From the NCBI RefSeq assembly GCF_041296385.1, contig NC_091019.1, forward strand, positions 14,462,531 through 14,526,530: a stretch of DNA of 64,000 bases, in the 5' to 3' direction. The translations under genes were made by a program, and so were the position numbers. Positions 34,665 through 46,860 of the stretch are shown here, in pieces. Every line of letters begins with the position of its first letter. Position 1 is the stretch's first letter. The DNA is from Aphelocoma coerulescens. Its lineage: Eukaryota; Chordata; Aves; Passeriformes; Corvidae. Under the pieces are notes generated by a model. It was not told where the DNA came from and ran no database searches. It saw only the letters and a list, made by a program, of their open reading frames with translations.

Positions 34665-37374
34665 CAGCATTTCTTAGGTTTAGGACTACCCTGAAACTGA
34701 AAAAAATCCACACTGAATTAAGGTTATAATGTATGAGGAAGAGTGTCTTGGAATAGTTTGATGTGGCACTTGCAGCATGCACAGGAATTCTTGCCTCTTT
34801 GTAGTGGTATTGATCTGAAAGGATACATTTAAGAGTAGTTGGAAGTAATTTGGCAACTTGATGCTCAGACTGTAGGACACATGCAAATCCCACAGGACTT
34901 CAAAGTTTGTAGGGCTTTTGCACTTCAATATCCTTTTGCATGTAGTGACAGGGCTGGATAATAGCAAAGTACTTGAGTTTGGAGGTTGCATATTAAAAAC
35001 AGTGGTGCCTGTAGCCCCAGGAGGTCCTCAGTGATAACCTTCTTGGGCAGGAAGAATCTGTTATGTCATACTAGTTTGCTCTGATTTGGATTTTAGTGTT
35101 TTAGAAACAGAAGTGCCACTTCCAATTGAGGATTTATAGTGGAGTTTCAGTTTTGTGACAGACATCTGAATAAAAGCAGTTGAATATACTCTCATTAATG
35201 TCTGTGGTTCTGCATAATGATTCTGAATGCTTCCTTAACATTTCTGTGGAGTGTTATGATTGTATATGCTGAATCCAATTATTGTTGACTTGTGCATGTA
35301 GACACTCATGAATCACCTACAGATGAGACAGGTGTGCTAGAGCCATAGCCAGTAGTGGGATTGGACATGGTAGTTTGTCTGCAGACATGAATGCTATTTT
35401 TTTGTTTGTAGATAGCATAGTTTTAATAGTAACAAATCTGGTGTGCCATAGTTCTTCACCATTTTGCAATATGTGCATATGGGTTAGATACAAAAGTGAA
35501 GCAATCCTTGCTTTTCCTAGTCATTAATCTAGCACAAGCACTCTTGGGGGTTTTTTCAGTATGTTTGGACTAACAGCTTAGAGTTTAAGATGATTCTAGC
35601 TTAAGTCAATGCTGTTTATATACAGGTGATTCCTATTTCTGCAAGAATATTACGGTAAGTTTTTCCACAGTTGAACTCCTGTCCAGTGATTTTTCCTTTG
35701 AGACAGTTGCAATTTTCTTTTAGGGAGGTAAGTGTGGAGTGTTGGCTTTGGTTTCTTTCCTAGACTAGCTTTTTTTCTCTCCATTTTCTTTTTTGAAAAA
35801 AAATTTTAAAGTGTTCTCTCTAGTGACTGTAGCTTGTTACTGATAGATAGGCAGCTCTCCTAGCTTGAATATTTAAAGTTTAGTCATGTTTACTCCTGTA
35901 AAGCAGGTATTGCTGGAGTGTGCCAGAATGAAAGTACTTAGTCTGATACATCTGGTTCTGTTTCAATATTGAAATTCTTGTAGGGTTCAAAAATAAGAAC
36001 AAAAGGTAACAGAGAACACCAGTACAGAACAGTTGTTGCTGGTTGTAATTTTTTGTTTTTTGTTCCAGAGGAGTAAGAATCCTTTTGGGTACAGTTGATA
36101 AAATTTTTCTGTAGAGTTAGTGTATAAACAGAACAAGGGTTTCCTTAGACCTTTAATAATAATATTTCTTTTATAATGCATTTTTTAAGTTCTACAGAAT
36201 TTGTAGTTCTGTATTTGAATGTGGCTCACCTGAATTTGAACACACCGCTTACACTTGTAAACTTGAGAAAGGGGAATATTTTCCTTGTGCAGGCTCTGTA
36301 GATGGCACATTCATGCTCCATGTGTGGAGAATGAGGAAACACATGGACTCATTAGCTGGAATGCATCTGGCATGGCTCTTCCTTGGGGAGATGGAGTGTT
36401 CCATAGCTGTGAGTTGTTTTCTTTTCAGAGTGGCAGAAAGTTGTTCCATATTTATTCTTTTTCCAAGATGTTCTGGCTTCCCAAATTCTTCTTTTGCAAC
36501 TTGAGAACTGACTTCATCTTGTACTCCACATGTGTTGTATCCCTATTCCCACGGAGATGGAAATGTCAAGATACTCCACCATTCGTCTTTCATCAAAACA
36601 AAAGTGAGCAAGATCTTTACCTTGGATGATTTTCTTCTTTAAAGGTCATTGAAGGGCCTATGGATGTCACAAGTTGACATCACCTAAGGTCAGAGCCTTC
36701 AGCATTGTCTTTAGTGGCAGGTAAGTTTTTGTCAGCCAGCTCCTTGGGTGGGGCTATCCTGACAAGTCCATTTTGAGGATGTTGCCTCTCTGTCTACATG
36801 ATAAGTTTGACAACTTGTTCAGCATTGTGTTATTCAGTAAAATCAGGAAGACAGTGGTAATGTACACTTGAAGTGCTGTGTTCTCATGCCTTGGAGGGCA
36901 TGGCTGCTTGTGGCAGGGAAATGGAACTAAGAAGCCAGAACTGTGACAGTAGCAGTTGTCCTCATTCCCTGTGAGTTCTGGATTTGCCTCCACAAGAACC
37001 TGTGTTCCTTTTCTGTGGCTACAGACCAGGCATTTGGCCAGCGTACTTTTGTACAATACACTTTCACACAGAAAAATAGTAAAAATTTGCTTTAAGCAGG
37101 TTTATCTTTACTTTTGCAATGAGAATTCCTCACCTTCATGGAATTAGTATCTCAGAACCTTTCCAGTGGTCAGTGTCTGTCAGAACCATTACTTTATTCT
37201 TGGGAAAGGTGTACTGCGGTGATTAAGCTTGCTTAAATAAATAGAGGATCCTGCTGAGGAGGAGTCCCTCAGTGTGGAAGTGGAACCACGCTCTGTGGTC
37301 ATGTTTTATTATCTGCCTGCAGCCTGGATGTCGTTTCCTGTAAAGGAAATCTGATAAACCTCCTGAATCTTCTC

Positions 37375-37638
37375 TGCTGGGTTGACCCTGGGCAGTGGCT
37401 AAGCCCCCACCCAGGTGTTGGCTCACTCCTCTACAGCAATACTGGGGAGACAATCAAAAGGGCAGAAGTGAGGAAAAACTGTGAGAAACAAAGAAGGCCT
37501 TGATGCTGTGCAAGCACTGCTGAGTGACAGCTCAAAGTTTGGTTTCTTATCGACACTGCTTCAGTCATGCATCTAAAAGACAGCACCATTCAGGCTGCTT
37601 TGAAGGAAATTCACTTCATTGCAACTATACCCAGAACA
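37375..37638 (+). mobile_element. Old solo LTR-like fragment of an avian endogenous retrovirus
   Basis: The sequence begins TGCTGGGTTGACCCTGGGCA and ends near TATACCCAGAACA. It has TG...CA ends and the internal block GCACCATTCAGGCTGCTTTG followed by AAGGAAATTCACTTCATTGC. These words resemble both ends of a widespread bird LTR family that I recall as beginning GCTGGGTTGACC and ending in ATGAAGAAAATTAACTC...CCAG.ACA. It is heavily diverged and about 264 bp long. I could not see a target-site duplication. No retroviral gene is readable beside it. Confidence 0.5.
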
Positions 37639-40250
37639 TTTTGTCCCTGAAGGTCTCCAAATTTTGTTACTTCGCTGCTCACAGAGTAAGTGGGGAATAC
37701 CTGTTTTTTAAGGAAGTGAACACTTGCTTTAATCCTTCTTAGCTAAACCTTCCAGATTCAGAAGCATTTGCAGCACGAGGCTGATTTCAGCAAAGGCATT
37801 TGTTCCTTTGCCTCAGTGCAGTTGGGTTGTCAGATTATTTCACACTGCTTTGTTGAAGTGATCAAGCTGTTCCTCTTTGACTTCCTGCCCACTGAAACCA
37901 GACAGAATTACTTCTTCTTCCAAGTTGTCTTCAGGGCATTTCTTCAGGAGTTGTTAAAAGAGACCTAGATGATACTGGTCTGTGGAGTTAGCTGTTGTGC
38001 AAAAGCTTAAACACTGTACCAGTGCAAGTTGTGGAGTAACTGGATGTATTCTTGATTCCTGAGTGAGGAGATGTCTGTTTCCTATAAAACTGATACCAGT
38101 CTGTAAGTTTGGTTCTGTGATTGCATGCTCAGCTAACCACTATGGTAAATCAGTATGTCCTCCTTCTGAAATAGATGACCTATTTGTCTTATGTGACTCA
38201 TTGCACCAAATGTTACCTCAGATGACTTGAAGTATCTGGAATAGTTCTGAGTCCTTCTGGCAAGCACTCCTTTGGTGAGTGGGTCCACATCTTTCAGATT
38301 TGTTGTTATAATACTGTTCAGCACTTGAGCTTCCCTGAATCCTCCAAAAAAGTGACATCAGATGTGTTTCGTGACAGTTGGGAAGCTCATTTTCAGTGAT
38401 GTTGTGCATGGTCTGTGGTCTTCGTTGGAAGAGACATTTTGCATCAACACTGTGTGGCCCTGCACTCTTGGAAATGGGTGGGCGACCTCAATGCCTCATA
38501 CCAGACTGACAGGTAACATCATGCAGTCATTTCTCTTTTAATAAGCAAATTGGATTTTGGGGTAGGTAGATGGAAATTCACTTGCCAGCAATTCACTCAA
38601 GCGAAGCTTCAAACTCTCATATGTAGATTGGAGATGTCTTGTTCCTAAACCATGAACAGCAGATTCTAATTAAAATGTAGAAAGTGGGGTAACAATCTGT
38701 TTTTCTTCCTACAGCAACTGGAGGCTCTGCTGCTTCTAAATGAGTTTGCAGCCAAACATTCTTGGATACTCTCCCAATTACATCAGGGTGTCTGGCCATA
38801 TTTATGTTCTTCTGGTTCCACTGTTGCAAATCTTTCCAGCCCAAGGAAAGACCATGTATGTCACTGATAATCCATTTCTTTTTATATAGGTGAGAAAATT
38901 TTGATATTTAGACCTTCTGCTATTCTTGTTGTTTGTGAAAGAGTAGAGAAGATTCAAGGCCTTGCTTAGCCTTGTGGTCTTTCACGTGTATTTATGTACC
39001 TTATTTTTCAAGACTGTTTGAATGCATTTCTTACTGTGTGTTAGAATGTTCTCCAGACTCAGGTGACAAGGTATTCAGCACTGTGTGAGCACTGCTTAGG
39101 CTCTGGTTTTTGGTAAGTAAACTTCCTGGAGAGTTTCTCCACCTGTGCTGTTTCCTGATATTATGGGTGGAGTGTAGAAGTCTGTTTCAATCCCAGTAAT
39201 TTGCCTTATTCTGTGTCAAGTAACTGAATTGTGAGGCTTTCTGTGAGTTAGAATTCATGTTAGGTCATTTAATTCACATCCTGGTAGGAATTCAGAGGCG
39301 TGTAAGAGTGTTCCTGGCTGATATTTTCTTCAAAACTATTGCATAACCAAAAATGCTCTTGGATAATCACCATGTAGTGCCTGTCGTAGCACTGAATTCT
39401 TCTCCATGTTCTAGATGTGGCCTACATAAGAATGCTGCAAAACTAAAGAGAATTATTTATTAAAGAATCTCTGTTACTAGGCCGCAGTTGAGAGCAGGTT
39501 ATGGCAAGAATTGTTTTCTGTGGCACTAATTAATAAAAATGGCTTTTGGAAGAGTTTATCTGTGTGGGGACACAGGGACTTACACCCTAGTTGGAGATAT
39601 TGCAGTTGGACATAAGTAGCTGTAGCGCTGTCACTTCTGGTGCCAGTAATTAATCTTTCACTGAGTATTAAATGGGGATGTCCCTGTTTTGACAGGTCAT
39701 CTGTCTTTGGCTAGAAGTGTTGTGATACTATGATGGAAAGTATTTTATAAGTTGAAACATTAATTTTGTGTTCTGACATCTGGTGCAAGGAAAATGTCAT
39801 TTGGAAGCAGCTGTTAGGCTGAGGAGAACTTAGTAGTCAAAACTTGAAAATAAAAGTCTCTCTTTAAATATGATGGTCCAAAATAATGACGTATTTAGCA
39901 GGCAAAAAAGGGGAAAGTGGGAGTGATAAGCTATAAGCTTCTGTCTCTGTGAGTCACCTATGACAGAAGAGCCTCATGGACACTTTTTCCTACAGCTCAT
40001 GATGTGGCCACTGCTGGATCATACCCAGTTTTCTGCCCTGAAGTTCAAGGCTGAATCTGCAGTTGGTGTGGGATAGGTATTTTATATCTAATGAAGCACC
40101 TCAGTCAACAGTGCAGCTGTCATTATGAAATTTGAAATAAAGCTTTGTTTTTTAGGAACTGTAGTAGATGATCCAGATGACACTCTTTTGTATAAAGTTG
40201 CCAGAAGTAGAACATGTCAGACCTGAAGCTGATACAATTCTGTTCTTGTA

Positions 40251-40278
40251 ACAAAAAAACAAAACAAAACAAAAAACC
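40251..40278. repeat. A-rich AAAAC repeat
   Basis: An A-rich tract with regular C interruptions (acaaaaaaacaaaacaaaac). Confidence 0.75.
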
Positions 40279-40530
40279 AGCAGTAACCACTATTGGATCT
40301 GTGTACCAGCATGTACTGGTGCATTTTAGCTAAAAGGATCCCACCTATTAAAGTTTGTAAGGTCAAGCTAATTTGGGGAAAATGAAAGCTGAGGGATGTT
40401 GCCTTATATTTCCTTCCTACTTATGAGTACCTAAGCACTGCATATTAAAACTGAACCTTACATTTTGACTTCCTTTACTTTCTATATTTAAAACAGTGCA
40501 TTCTTGCATTCCTTCCCATTAACTCCTTAA

Positions 40531-40840
40531 GAATCATAGAATCCTAGAACGGTTTGAGTTGGAAGAGACCTTAAAGGTCATCTAGTTCCAGTACCCCCAC
40601 CATGGGTAGGGACACCTTCCACTAGACCAGGTTTCTCCAAACTGGCCTTGAACAGTTCCAGGGATGGGGCATCCACAGCTTCTCTGGGTAATCTGTTTCA
40701 CCATCCTCACAGGAAAGAATTTATTCCTAATATCTAATCTAAACCTGCTCTATTTCAGTTTAAGGTAATTCCCCCATGTCCTGTCATTCCCTACATGCAC
40801 TTGTAAAAAGTCCGTCTCCAACTCTGTTGTAGCCCCTTGA
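40531..40840 (-). mobile_element. CR1 LINE 3' end (antisense), part 1 of an interrupted copy
   Basis: The plus strand starts GAATCATAGAATCCTAGAA and continues GGTTTGAGTTGGAAGAGACC, GGGACACCTTCCACTAGACC, CATCCACAGCTTCTCTGGG, the reverse complement of a CR1 3' terminus. It stops at TGTAGCCCCTTGA, where an LTR is inserted; the remainder of the same copy resumes at 41324. Confidence 0.93.
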
Positions 40841-41323
40841 TGCCTTTTCCTGGTCTTAAAATCAAGAGTCACACACGGTTAGAAGGGGAAAAGGGATTTT
40901 ACCTTGGTATTTATTTTAAGGATCCTTAGGTGCACACGTCCAGGTCACATGCATCGAGATGCACCCTGCCGAGTCTATCTCTGTCCCTCTCCATTCCCCC
41001 CTCCCCCCCCCAAATTGGGTATAACATTATAGGTTTTACTAATTAGCAGATCTATCAAAGATTCCCCAATGAGAGGCTCAAGTGAGCCCTCCTCCCCAAG
41101 GAACCTTCCCCTGGATGGTTCTATCTTAGTTTACAGGATGTGTTCTGGAGAGGACCTTGGGGTCTGGGGCACACTGATCCCTAGCTATGAAGCTTCTAAA
41201 ATGTTTAGTCTGCTAGCTTGACAAACAAGTCCAAGAATATAGGCAAAAAGCACTAGGAATACAGAAACTGTAAAAAGGTATAACAGGGTATAAAAGAAAA
41301 GGCAAAAAATCTTCATGGTATCA
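40841..41323 (-). mobile_element. Probable solo LTR of an endogenous retrovirus, inserted in a CR1 copy
   Basis: This 483-bp non-CR1 insert interrupts a CR1 fragment. It has TG at 40841 and CA at 41323. The flanks are CCTTGA (40835-40840) and CCCTGA (41324-41329), a likely 6-bp target duplication with one mismatch. Read on the minus strand it has an AATAAA at 40915-40910 near the 3' end and a C/G homopolymer region (plus 40999-41011), as expected for an LTR. No gag, pol or env remains, so it is probably a solo LTR left by recombination. The family is not identified; orientation rests mainly on the polyadenylation signal. Confidence 0.72.
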
Positions 41324-41728
41324 CCCTGAAGGTACTGGAAGGTCTCCCTGGAGCCTTCTCTTCTCCAGGCTGAACAACCCTAAATCTGTGTCTCCCTAGG
41401 AGAGGGGCTCCAGCCCTCTGAGCACCTCTGTGGCCTCTGCACTCACTCCAGCCAGTCCATGTCCTTATGCTGAGGGTCCCAGAGCTAGATGTTGTATTCC
41501 AGCTGGGATCTCAGGAGAGCAGAAGAGAGGAGCAGATTCACCTCCTGTGGCTTGCTGTCCACTCTCCTTTTAACGCAGCCCAGAACATGTTTGGCTCTCT
41601 GGGCTGCAAGTGCACACTGCTGGGTCATGTTGAGCTTCCCATCAATCAGCTCTCCCAAGGCCTTTCTCCTCAGGGGTGCTCTCGATCCATTCTCTGCCCA
41701 GTCTGTGTTTGGGCTTGGAATTGTATGT
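41324..41728 (-). mobile_element. CR1 LINE (antisense), part 2 of the interrupted copy
   Basis: CR1 sequence resumes after the LTR with GGTACTGGAAGGTCTCCCTG and TTCTCTTCTCCAGGCTGAAC, then CTCCAGCCAGTCCATGTCC, TATTCCAGCTGGGATCTCAG, CACTGCTGGGTCATGTTGAG and CATTCTCTGCCCAGTCTGTG. These follow the consensus order exactly, so parts 1 and 2 were one element of about 710 bp before the LTR inserted. Confidence 0.93.
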
Positions 41729-44700
41729 ATTCAGTCTTAAATGGGAAAAAAGATGTCTGTTTTGTAGCAAAGATTAGTCTTCAAAAATAGAGTCTACATC
41801 TTCTACCTCAGATACGTGAACTTAGTATAGCAAGAACTGTCTTCTGGTGCTGTGCTTGCTTTTCCTCATGAGATGGAAAAATCTTTCCAGAATCGTTGTC
41901 TCTCCAGACTGTCCTCTCTGCTCACTTATCGTGGGTCTGTATGTTGGTGAGCCCTAGGTTGAAATGCAGTTATCAGCCAGCTCTGGGAAGTGCTTTGCTT
42001 ACTCTTTTGCAACATTGCATTCCCTGTTAATTAGATATATCCGACTCTCTGGTGCCTTTGAAACAAGTCAACGCTTGAGAAGACACATTTGGTCTTGTAC
42101 AGTGACATTTGTTCTCATCAGCAGAATTTTCAGGTGATAATTCACACTGGTAATCTAATTTTATCTTTTTTCATTGGCAGAATGTGGTAGGGATAAGATT
42201 CCTCTTGCAGTCTTCAAGTATACTTGAAGTCCTTCTGACAGGGTCTAAATGATGTTATACAAACCGTTGTAATTTTTTGAGCAAAAAATATTTGTGCTCG
42301 TAGTGATTGTTAACAGGGAAAGTGTGTAACTTTACATAGGTTAGAGAACCCACTTGCTTGTCATTGTTTCCACTTTTAATTTCAAGATATAATAGATGTG
42401 AAACCTTTGTCTTTCCTTTTAGAATGTTCTTTCCAAATACTTTTAATGAGACATTTAATTTCAGAGCTCTTTACTTTCTGACTCTATTTGAACTCTGTGA
42501 CTCCGTCCCTCAAAGAAAACCACTTGTTCAGACCATTGGATACAAATGTGAGCTTCAGGGGAAATCTCATTGTTTGCCTTAGAAAAATGTCTTTGTCCAA
42601 GAGTTTACACATCTTTTACAACACAAGACCCAACCCCAGACTTTGTGTATGCTTATTCCACCTTGTATACCCAGCTACTACTACTCTTACTCTCCCAAAC
42701 AGACCAGATCTAATATTTTTCTGTTAGCTTATGCATCAGTTTTGGAAGAACTTGTTGAACTTGGGACACTGTCTCTGTAAAATAATATTTCCATACTTGA
42801 ATCTTAAAATAAGCAATGGAAAAATAAGTGTGATGATGGATTGAATAGTAACTCAGCGAGATATTTCATGGTTTGTATTCCTGCTTTATTGTAAGTGTGT
42901 GTAGAGCTGAGAGCTGAAGGGAGTGGAGAGAAGCTGGTGGATTGAGACAGTGTGCACTGCAGAAGCCTCATTTCCTTAGGAAACCAGCTGGGGGAGGGTG
43001 AAGATATCCTGTTAGAGCTGAAGAGCTCAGGGTCAGGAGATGCTGAGAGTACTGAGTTCTGACAAGTTTTTGGTAAGAAGGTGGACCCAGTAGTAGAACT
43101 GTTCAAGTGTTCAAAGCTTACAGTGCAGTAACAGTGGTGTTGCACACCAGATTGCTGTGGAGCAGGTGTTACAGAAGCAAGAAAAATTTCTCAGAGCCAC
43201 AGACTGAGATTCTGGGAGGGATCAAGGCCTTTAGGAATTCAGGCTTCAGTAGCTTGTTGCTCGCAGTACTGTTTGTTCTTCCTCACCTCATCCAGATTTT
43301 TCATGGTTTTTTTGTAGATTTTATTGATTGGTTTTTTGACTTGTTTTTTTTTCTCCTTACCTTAAGTTGTTATGAAGCATTTTTAAAGATGAAAATAGAA
43401 CTGCAATATTAGGAAGCTTCTTCAGACTTTTTGTAGAGGATTTAGTCTGCAACTTTTCTATATTCTGTAGGCCCTGAAAGGGCTTTCTAAAATTTTAATT
43501 TCCTGATGACATATATAGGTTTTCAAAATGAGTAATTTATTGTGGTACTGTAAATGGCACTTCAAATGAAATTACTTTGAGCATCATTTCATTTTTTACT
43601 TTGTCATGTGACTCTCATTTTCCCCCAGGATGTCATAAGAAAGACTCTCTCTTTGTATTGGCTTTATGACCTTGTTTATCAGTGTTCACACAAGTGTGAG
43701 TGAGAAGGGTTTCAAAAAACCCCTGAACCATATTGTCAACATTTTCAACAGAGCACAGTAGTATATTTCCATGTACAGTTGAATGGGCCTGAATTTTGTT
43801 TAGTATTGTTATCTGTATTGTGCTGTTCATAGATCTAATGATGACTTTTTCTGGCTATCACCAAACATGATGAGACACTTCCAGAAGTTATTTTGTGTAT
43901 CTGAGCAAATAGTGTACAGTCAGTAAAATGATAAATGTGGGATTCTCACCCCATGGCCCCAGATTATCTCTGTATACTCTACTCCTTGGAAGAAAGTTAC
44001 ATAATAGGAAAAAAACCCTAAGCCATAGTAGAGGATAAAACAGGACTGTACTTAAAATAAAAAGTGAACCAAGTGTTTCAACATGTTTAGGGTATGTTTT
44101 AAGTACTGCATTTAGACCTGAATCTTCATATTCATGAATCCTGTAAATAAATACTGATACAGAAGAACTGTTGTAGGTAGTCTACCTTACCTATTGTGGT
44201 CCTATAAAGTGATTTAGAAAAATAAGTTTTAGCACATGATCAGACTTCTTTAAGAGTAAATGTAGAAAGCCTTTTCCTGAAGTTGTCTCATTGCTGAATT
44301 TTAGAGTATGAATAGCTTTTCTTTATGCTCCACAAAATCAGATTATATTTACAGCTACTTACATCTCTGGAGTGTAAATATCTGAAATCTGATTCTAACT
44401 TTGCCATCTGTGTTTGGTTTAAAAAAACAACCATACAAAAAGTAAAAAAAGATATGAGAGAAGTATTTACACGGGCTGTTTTTTTAATGTATTCAAATTT
44501 TGTATGCTGAAATGGGTGCTGATTAATATGTTAAAATAACAATATTGAAAATGTAAAATTGTTTTGGTAAAATTAGAATCTTCCAGTTATGTTCAGGAAA
44601 TTTCAAAGTGGAGCTTTTTTTATTCATTTGGTATGCCAGTTAGAGATAATTCCAAAGGATAGTTGTAGAAGGAAGGTAACTTACTGGAAATAGTAATAAT

Positions 44701-46135
44701 ATTTAGTAAATAGAACAGGGTTATTTTTAAAGCTGGGCAGTAAACATAATTTGTTAGAGCTGAGAAGCTGCCTAAATTTTCTTTTTTTTTTTAAAAACAT
44801 TTAAGACATTGATTCAGAGTACAAAGCTGAGTATGGTTTTGGCATCCTGATTTTTATACCATCCTTGAAAATAAATAACAAATATTTTCTTCAAGACATC
44901 TGGGAAGTCTTTTTCAGTTTGTTGTGTTCAAAAGACTGTTTGTTTAACATAGAGTGTTTGTTTTGAAGTCTGATCTTCCCTTCCTATGCAGCGGCTGGCA
45001 AAAGTGATTTGTTTGGAAACAAGAAGGGGAATTGTCGGTGAGCAGGAAACTTTCTCCCTGCCAGCTGCCCAAGCTTTTTTTCCAATTTCTTGAATATTAT
45101 GCCAACCATTGGGTAGGGAGTTACTTGAAAATGATTTAACATTCATTGTTGTTTTCTTGTCTATTACTTTTTTTTGGGGCTTTTGCAAAACCATATTACT
45201 GACCACCCAGCAAGAGTACAGTGTTTGTCCAGGAGCCTGTTATGTCCTAAACTTCTGTTTGAAAGGAAGAGTCCTGAGGTGCAGCAGTTACAGCCAAGCT
45301 GCATTAATTGTATCAGTAACTTGTCCAGATAAAATATTGTGGGAATTGGAATCCTGGGGAAAGGTGGAGGATGATGGTATGAAGGGGGTTCTTTAGGAGC
45401 AACTGGCACCTTCATAGGTGTAGGCCAGATAAGCTTTTTAAAGGACAGTTTGTGCTGTAGCAGAAGTTCCACATGAGCTCTCAAAGATGAGGGATGAAGC
45501 AGCAGCAGAACCAAGTAACTTTTTACAGAACTTTGAGAAGTGTCAGTGAATTCATTGCCACTGGTCACTAAGGTTTTGCTCTCAAACGTGGCTTTCAGCA
45601 TGAGGCAGCACTTTGCATGACTGACAGTTTTCCAAGGATTCGTGGCGTTCAGCACGTTTCTTCAGAAGAGTTAGAGGCTGGTGGAGTATTGGCTGACCAA
45701 ATCACTGTGTGCCCCCTCAGCCAGTGCTCTTGTGCTGTATCACACTGAGCAGCATTAGAGGGACACTGCTGAAGCAGCTAAATAGGCCTCTAATGTGTGG
45801 TGATGATTGTAACATCCCCATTTATTCCCTCTTCTTCCTCCTCATTCTGCTTCCCTTTTCTCCATTTCCTTCCTCTTCTGCTTTTTATGGTATTTATCTG
45901 TTTTCATTTCACTTGGCACTGATGCAACTTCAGTGGATGAAGTTCATCCCTAAATGTGATTTTCCCTAGAAAATCTGTTTTAGAGGTTTCCTAACTGCGT
46001 ATCAGTGGCTAGCCTCCTTTCAGCAGAAACACCAATTGATGTAGTGGAATGAGATATGGCATGTTTTGCCATATTCCCACCTCTCCCTCCTACTTTAATG
46101 TAATTAAAATACAAGCTAGATTATTTTCCCTCCTT

Positions 46136-46860
46136 TATTTAGGAATAAAGCATAGGACTGATTTCTGATGACCAGGAGCAAGGAAGATGTTAACCTGACT
46201 AGAAGAATATCTATTGCAATAGTGGGGAGGATGATCCCGCGAATAAAGTGCCAATATAAGATTTGGGTGGTATTGATTGAGCCTGTTTCTTGTACACCCT
46301 TGGGTGTACAAGATCCCTTTCTCTGTGCTCTGCTAATTAAAAAAGTACCAAAATCAAATAAATATCGAGACATTCAGGATTTTGGACCATCCCAAGTATT
46401 TCAGGTAGTCCTGACTAGCAGTGCCAGTACATTTGGGGGAAGATTGAAATGCTACTTTTTTTCCCCCCCACTAAGTTCAACAAATTTTTCCTGTTTACAA
46501 AGAAAAGAGCCTGAGGATCGCCTTATCCCATTATTTGTTGCATCCTTGATAATATGGCATGCCTCCAGAACGGCTGTCGTTCAAATTCCCGGGATTGTTG
46601 CATGCATCTCTTTGACCTGATTAAGATGAACTGACTCTGAGTTGTGCCAGTTGTAAAAATAGTGTCTGTGGTCATTATGGGAAGCCCATCTTCATTCCGT
46701 CTTCCTAAACGCACCAGCATTTTGTTTAACCTTTTGTGGCCATTAGGCTGCAATAAAATCTTTATTCTCTTGAATAAATCAGAATTAAGTGCTCTTTATG
46801 TAAACTTCCGTGTCCAGGCTACTTCAGACTTTGAGATGCACATGGCCTGTGATGTGCAGG
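46136..46860. other. Candidate conserved non-coding element block in SBF2 intron 1
   Basis: Unlike the surrounding T-rich intron, this stretch has balanced composition, few homopolymers, scattered CpGs (GATCCCGCGAA, GAACGGCTGTCG) and homeodomain-like TAATTA words. It also contains a perfect inverted repeat. No open frame resembles a known protein. The judgement is by texture only; conservation cannot be measured here. Confidence 0.3.
46288..46313. repeat. Perfect 12-bp inverted repeat with 2-nt spacer
   Basis: The left arm TCTTGTACACCC (46288-46299) and right arm GGGTGTACAAGA (46302-46313) are exact reverse complements separated by TT. A 26-bp palindrome of this quality is unusual in random intronic DNA. 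It could be a dimeric transcription-factor site or simply a hairpin. No terminator role applies in this context. Confidence 0.85.

Noticed and set aside
41287..41296. TATAAAAG on the plus strand inside the LTR-like insert
   Set aside because: It lies about 30 bp from the insert end, unsuitable for an LTR promoter in that orientation. The polyadenylation signal supports the minus orientation instead.
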